This document shows, one piece after another, positions 32,259 through 35,808 of a stretch of DNA of 35,808 bases (positions within the stretch are counted from its first letter, which is position 1; the number at the start of each line of letters is the position of its first letter). Origin of the DNA: Phycisphaerae bacterium (GTDB lineage Bacteria > Planctomycetota > Phycisphaerae > Phycisphaerales > UBA1924). The notes beneath the pieces were generated by a model. It saw only the letters and a program-made list of their open reading frames with translations. It was not told the DNA's origin and ran no database searches. Made by a program: the position numbers and the translations under genes. The stretch is taken from NCBI GenBank assembly GCA_014192545.1, contig BJHL01000012.1, positions 1 through 35,808 on the forward strand, read 5' to 3'.

Positions 32259-33716
32259 GTGGCTCAATCGGCCCAATCTGAAAAAAGTGCTGGGGCTGGC
32301 AAGCCGCCCATGCCTTGGTGGAAGCGCCTCTTCATGGCCCAGGAAGCGGGCCTGGTGTTGGTCATCGCGCTGCTGATGGCGATGCTCAGCATCTTCAGCA
32401 AGCCCATCACGCAGCGCGATTTTGAACGAGCGGATGACAACACGAAGATCACTGAAAACGCGGGCGTCTTCTCGGCGACGATCAAGAACGAGCCACGCAC
32501 GTTTGCGGCTGCCGATGGATGGGAACTCAAGGGCGCCGAAGGCAATCAAAGCCTGCAACGCACGCGCAACGTCAACAAGTTTCTGAACCTGCAGAACCTC
32601 GTGCAGCTTCTGGTCAACGCGAGTTTCATCGCCATCATGGCTGTGGCGATTACGGCCGTCATTGCGATGGGCGGGATTGATCTTTCGATTGGCTCGATCT
32701 ATGCGCTCGCGGCGTTGATGGTTGCGCTGGTGCTGCGATACGCATGGCCCGAGGGCGTATCGGGACTTGCGCCCAGAGTTTTCGGTTCGACAGCTGTGTG
32801 GTTTGGTGCTCTTGCCGTCGGCGCGATCTCACTCGTCGTCGCGATCGTGACGGGCACTCGCAAGCCTGGCCCCAAAGCCGCGGGTACTGAAGCCAGCAAG
32901 GCCATGGCGAAGGCGCTCGCTGCTGCTGCTATTGGCGTGCTGATCGTTGCTGGCTGGGCCATCGTTCGCGAGATGCGCGACAACTGGCGCGGCGATCAAC
33001 TTGCCGATCTCAAACTCTGGGCCACGCTGCCGCTTGCGCTTGTCGTCGCACTCATCGTCGGCGGCCTGTGCGGCTTGCTCAACGGCACCATGATCGTCGG
33101 CTTGCGGGTACACCCGTTCATCATCACGCTGGGAACGATGGCGGCGTATCGCGGCCTTTGCACGCTGCCGACGAAGAGTCAGAGCGTGGCGAACATGAGC
33201 CCCAGCTTTCAGGACTTCCTGACTTTCGACGTCAACGGCGTGACGCCGGTGCCTGTGGGCATCATGCTCATCATCGCGCTCATTGGGTTTGTGGTGCTGG
33301 GTTACACCGTGCTGGGGCGGCAGGTTTACGCCATCGGCGGGAACGAAGTTGCGGCGAAATACGCCGGCATTCCTGTCGGCAAAGTGAAGATCATCGTCTA
33401 CACGATCATGGGCATGATGGCCGGGCTGGCTGGTTTCCTCTACGTTGGTTACTACGGCGCGGCTGAGCCTGCTGCTGGAACCGGCTATGAACTCAGCGTC
33501 ATTGCGGCTGCCGTGATTGGCGGCGCGAGTCTGAGCGGCGGTCGCGGTAGCCCGACGGGTGCGGTGCTTGGGGCAATCCTCGTGCAGCTCATCGACAACA
33601 GCTTGGTCATTCTTGATATCGACCAAAGCTATAAGCAAATCGTCATCGGTGGAGCCATCGTCGGCGCGGTTGTTCTTGATCAACTCAAGAGCAGGCTGAT
33701 GCCGATGGGACGGTGA
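32259..33716 (+). CDS. Sugar-type ABC transporter permease (RbsC-like)
   Basis: A 485-residue inner-membrane permease of the BPD_transp_2 family (ribose, xylose, galactose type). The GTG start at 32259 follows GGGAG at an 8-base spacing. Family marks: MGGIDLSIGSIYALAALMVA (~137-156), GLLNGTMIVGLRVHPFIITLGTM (~272-293), the ATPase-contact segment NEVAAKYAGIPVGKVK (~365-380) and GGASLSGGRGSPTGAVLGA. It is much longer than usual (~320): extra hydrophilic residues lie after the first membrane helix (~48-108) and around 165-255. The binding-protein gene follows, but no ATPase gene is adjacent, and terminators bound the pair. The true substrate is unknown. Confidence 0.93.
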   Translation: MAQSAQSEKSAGAGKPPMPWWKRLFMAQEAGLVLVIALLMAMLSIFSKPITQRDFERADDNTKITENAGVFSATIKNEPRTFAAADGWELKGAEGNQSLQRTRNVNKFLNLQNLVQLLVNASFIAIMAVAITAVIAMGGIDLSIGSIYALAALMVALVLRYAWPEGVSGLAPRVFGSTAVWFGALAVGAISLVVAIVTGTRKPGPKAAGTEASKAMAKALAAAAIGVLIVAGWAIVREMRDNWRGDQLADLKLWATLPLALVVALIVGGLCGLLNGTMIVGLRVHPFIITLGTMAAYRGLCTLPTKSQSVANMSPSFQDFLTFDVNGVTPVPVGIMLIIALIGFVVLGYTVLGRQVYAIGGNEVAAKYAGIPVGKVKIIVYTIMGMMAGLAGFLYVGYYGAAEPAAGTGYELSVIAAAVIGGASLSGGRGSPTGAVLGAILVQLIDNSLVILDIDQSYKQIVIGGAIVGAVVLDQLKSRLMPMGR

Positions 33717-33723
33717 TGAAGTA

Positions 33724-33786
33724 GAGAACAGAGAACAGAGAACAGAGAACAGAGAACAGAGAACAGAGAGCAGAAAACAGAGTTCA
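33724..33786. repeat. Heptamer tandem repeat (GAGAACA) between permease and binding-protein genes
   Basis: Six exact copies of GAGAACA (33724-33765) followed by three degraded ones (GAGAGCA, GAAAACA, GAGTTCA). It fills most of the 98-base gap between two cognate transporter genes. It can change length by slippage and would alter the distance, not the reading frame, of either gene. Confidence 0.9.
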
Positions 33787-33814
33787 GTTCGTCGTTCACA
33801 GAAAGGGAATTTGA

Positions 33815-34939
33815 ATGCATTTCAAACACACGATCGGTATGGCTGCGGCGTTGCTTTTGAGCGTCGGCATGTTCACGGGTTGCGAGAAGAAGTCGGAAGC
33901 TCCGGCACCGGCTCCTGCTCCCAAGGCCGCGGAGACCAAGCCCGCGGAGAGCAAGCCCGCCGCCGCGACCGAAGCACCCAAAGCTGCTGACGCCAAGCCC
34001 GCCGCGTCTGGGGATCGCAAGCCCAGCAAGAAGAAGTTCGTCTTCGGCGTGATTGCCAAGAGCGAAAACAACCCCGTCTTCCAAGCGGCCAAGACCGGCG
34101 CGTTTGACGCGGCCAAGGAACTGGGCGCGGAACAGGGCGTTGAGATCGAAATCAACTGGCGCACGCCCCCGACTGAAGACGCGCAGAAGCAGGCGCAGGC
34201 CATCGCCGACCTCGTGAACGTGGGCGTTGATGGCATCGCCGTCAGCGTGACGGATGCGAACGTACTCACGAGCGCGATCAACGCTGCGGTTGATAAGGGC
34301 GTGGCTGTTGTCACCTTCGACAGCGACGCTCCCGCGAGCAAACGCATGGCCACCTACGGCATGGACGATGCCGACGCAGGCAAGTTGCTCGCCGAGCAAC
34401 TCGTCAAGAGCATGGGAGACAAGGGCGTTGTCGCGATTCTCGCAGGCAACCAAAACGCCACCAACCTGCAAGCCCGCGTGCGCGGCGTGCGCGAAGGCCT
34501 CGCGGCGTACAAGGGCATCACCATCAAGGAAACGTACTATCACGTTGAAACCGCCGACGCGGCGGTGCAGAAGATCAAGCAAGTGCAGACCGCGAACCCC
34601 GACGTCACCGGCTGGGCATTCGTCGGCGGCTGGCCCCTCTACACCGAGAAGGCTCTGGCGGGCGTTGCTGACAAGGGCGTGACCGTTGTGAGCTGCGACA
34701 CGCTCGAACTGCCCCTCGCGTACGTCAAGCGCGGCGAAGTGAAGGCACTCGTCGGCCAAAACTACTACGGCTGGGGCTACGAAAGCGTCCGCATGCTGCT
34801 CAACAACGCGGCATATGGCGAGAAGCCCGCGCAGGTCGCCGTCCGCGCCAAGGTTGACATCGTGACCAAGGAAAACGCCGACGAATTCGGCAAGATCTGG
34901 GACAAGTGGCTGGGCCGCACGGCTGCGGAGAAGAAGTAA
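33815..34939 (+). CDS. Lipoprotein sugar-type substrate-binding protein (RbsB-like)
   Basis: A 374-residue binding protein partnering the permease upstream. The signal peptide ends in MFTGC (lipid-anchored Cys23), followed by an Ala/Pro/Lys-rich linker (~24-72). The mature two-lobed Peripla_BP_4-type domain begins KKFVFGVIAKSENNPVFQAAKTG and includes DGIAVSVTDANVL, GVAVVTFDSDAP, GVVAILAGNQNATNLQARVRG and WAFVGGWPLY. GAAAGGGA precedes the ATG. The ligand cannot be read from sequence; the family mostly binds pentoses, hexoses or related sugars. A terminator follows at 35007. Confidence 0.93.
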   Translation: MHFKHTIGMAAALLLSVGMFTGCEKKSEAPAPAPAPKAAETKPAESKPAAATEAPKAADAKPAASGDRKPSKKKFVFGVIAKSENNPVFQAAKTGAFDAAKELGAEQGVEIEINWRTPPTEDAQKQAQAIADLVNVGVDGIAVSVTDANVLTSAINAAVDKGVAVVTFDSDAPASKRMATYGMDDADAGKLLAEQLVKSMGDKGVVAILAGNQNATNLQARVRGVREGLAAYKGITIKETYYHVETADAAVQKIKQVQTANPDVTGWAFVGGWPLYTEKALAGVADKGVTVVSCDTLELPLAYVKRGEVKALVGQNYYGWGYESVRMLLNNAAYGEKPAQVAVRAKVDIVTKENADEFGKIWDKWLGRTAAEKK

Positions 34940-35006
34940 ACGCAAAGAGCGCGTGAGTTGGTGGCGAGCAGCACGCTCGTGACAACTGCATACGTCAAAC
35001 GAACAG

Positions 35007-35042
35007 AGAAGCTGGCGCGAGTGCGCTGGCTTCTTTGTTTTT
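35007..35042 (+). terminator. Terminator of the ABC transporter genes
   Basis: A 12-bp stem AGAAGCTGGCGC / GCGCTGGCTTCT (two G-T pairs) with a GAGT loop, followed by TTGTTTTT. Confidence 0.88.
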
Positions 35043-35751
<709 letters not shown>

Positions 35752-35808
35752 CACGTGAGAACGCCAACCACGGAGCGATCGGGGTGGGCGTTTGTGGGGA
35801 AAAAAAAA

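Overview
The window looks like chromosomal DNA of a planctomycete, most likely class Phycisphaerae. Three exported proteins end in paired copies of the Cys-bounded, Ca-loop-like module (DIDFNNNGVFPEDQD...FFDVLAGG) that I know as the 'GC-type dockerin' of Phycisphaerales. There is also a pilin with the planctomycete-style leader HAFTLIELLVVIAIIALL, a eukaryote-like GT3 glycogen synthase, and GC-rich sequence throughout. The taxonomic call is inference; no rRNA is present.

Layout. (1) 232-1863 (-): secreted PQQ-type beta-propeller with two dockerin-like modules. (2) 2196-4230 (+): an unknown 420-residue protein with a helix-turn-helix-like segment, an Xre-like regulator, and a small gene cut off at about 4230. 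(3) 4183-7547: a scarred integration hotspot. An intact tRNA-Asp gene, a second copy of its 3' part, and two truncated, nearly identical tyrosine integrases lie in tandem around a DUF937 membrane protein. (4) 7853-11219 (-): a small membrane protein, a membrane-anchored coiled-coil protein, Lgt and a TatD-family nuclease. (5) 11375-14034 (+): an exported transglutaminase-like protein overlapping NAD(P)HX dehydratase. (6) 14066-20793 (-): pilus/secretion cluster read as pilT, pilC/gspF, minor pilin, a 956-residue PilX-like protein with EF-hand loops, and another minor pilin. (7) 20956-21672: thioredoxin-like protein divergent from an HxlR regulator. (8) 21701-24270 (-): GT3 glycogen synthase overlapping RNase HI. 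(9) 24422-26562 (+): a doubtful small ORF or RNA with a terminator, a lipoprotein, and GAPDH. (10) 26764-30463 (-): two more dockerin-bearing secreted proteins. (11) 31038-34939 (+): a prepilin-type protein, then a sugar-type ABC permease and its lipoprotein binding protein without an ATPase gene beside them. (12) 34940-35808: no gene, ending in a G-homopolymer that looks like an assembly artefact.

How the parts relate. The dockerin-bearing proteins, the pilus genes, Lgt and the two lipoproteins all concern export and the cell surface. The ABC pair, GT3 glycogen synthase and GAPDH concern sugar uptake, storage and glycolysis. The signals least explained by ordinary annotation are the tandem tRNA-Asp integration scar, a set of 7-bp-period tandem repeats at five intergenic or gene-end spots, the EF-hand PilX-like protein, and the shared dockerin-like tails.
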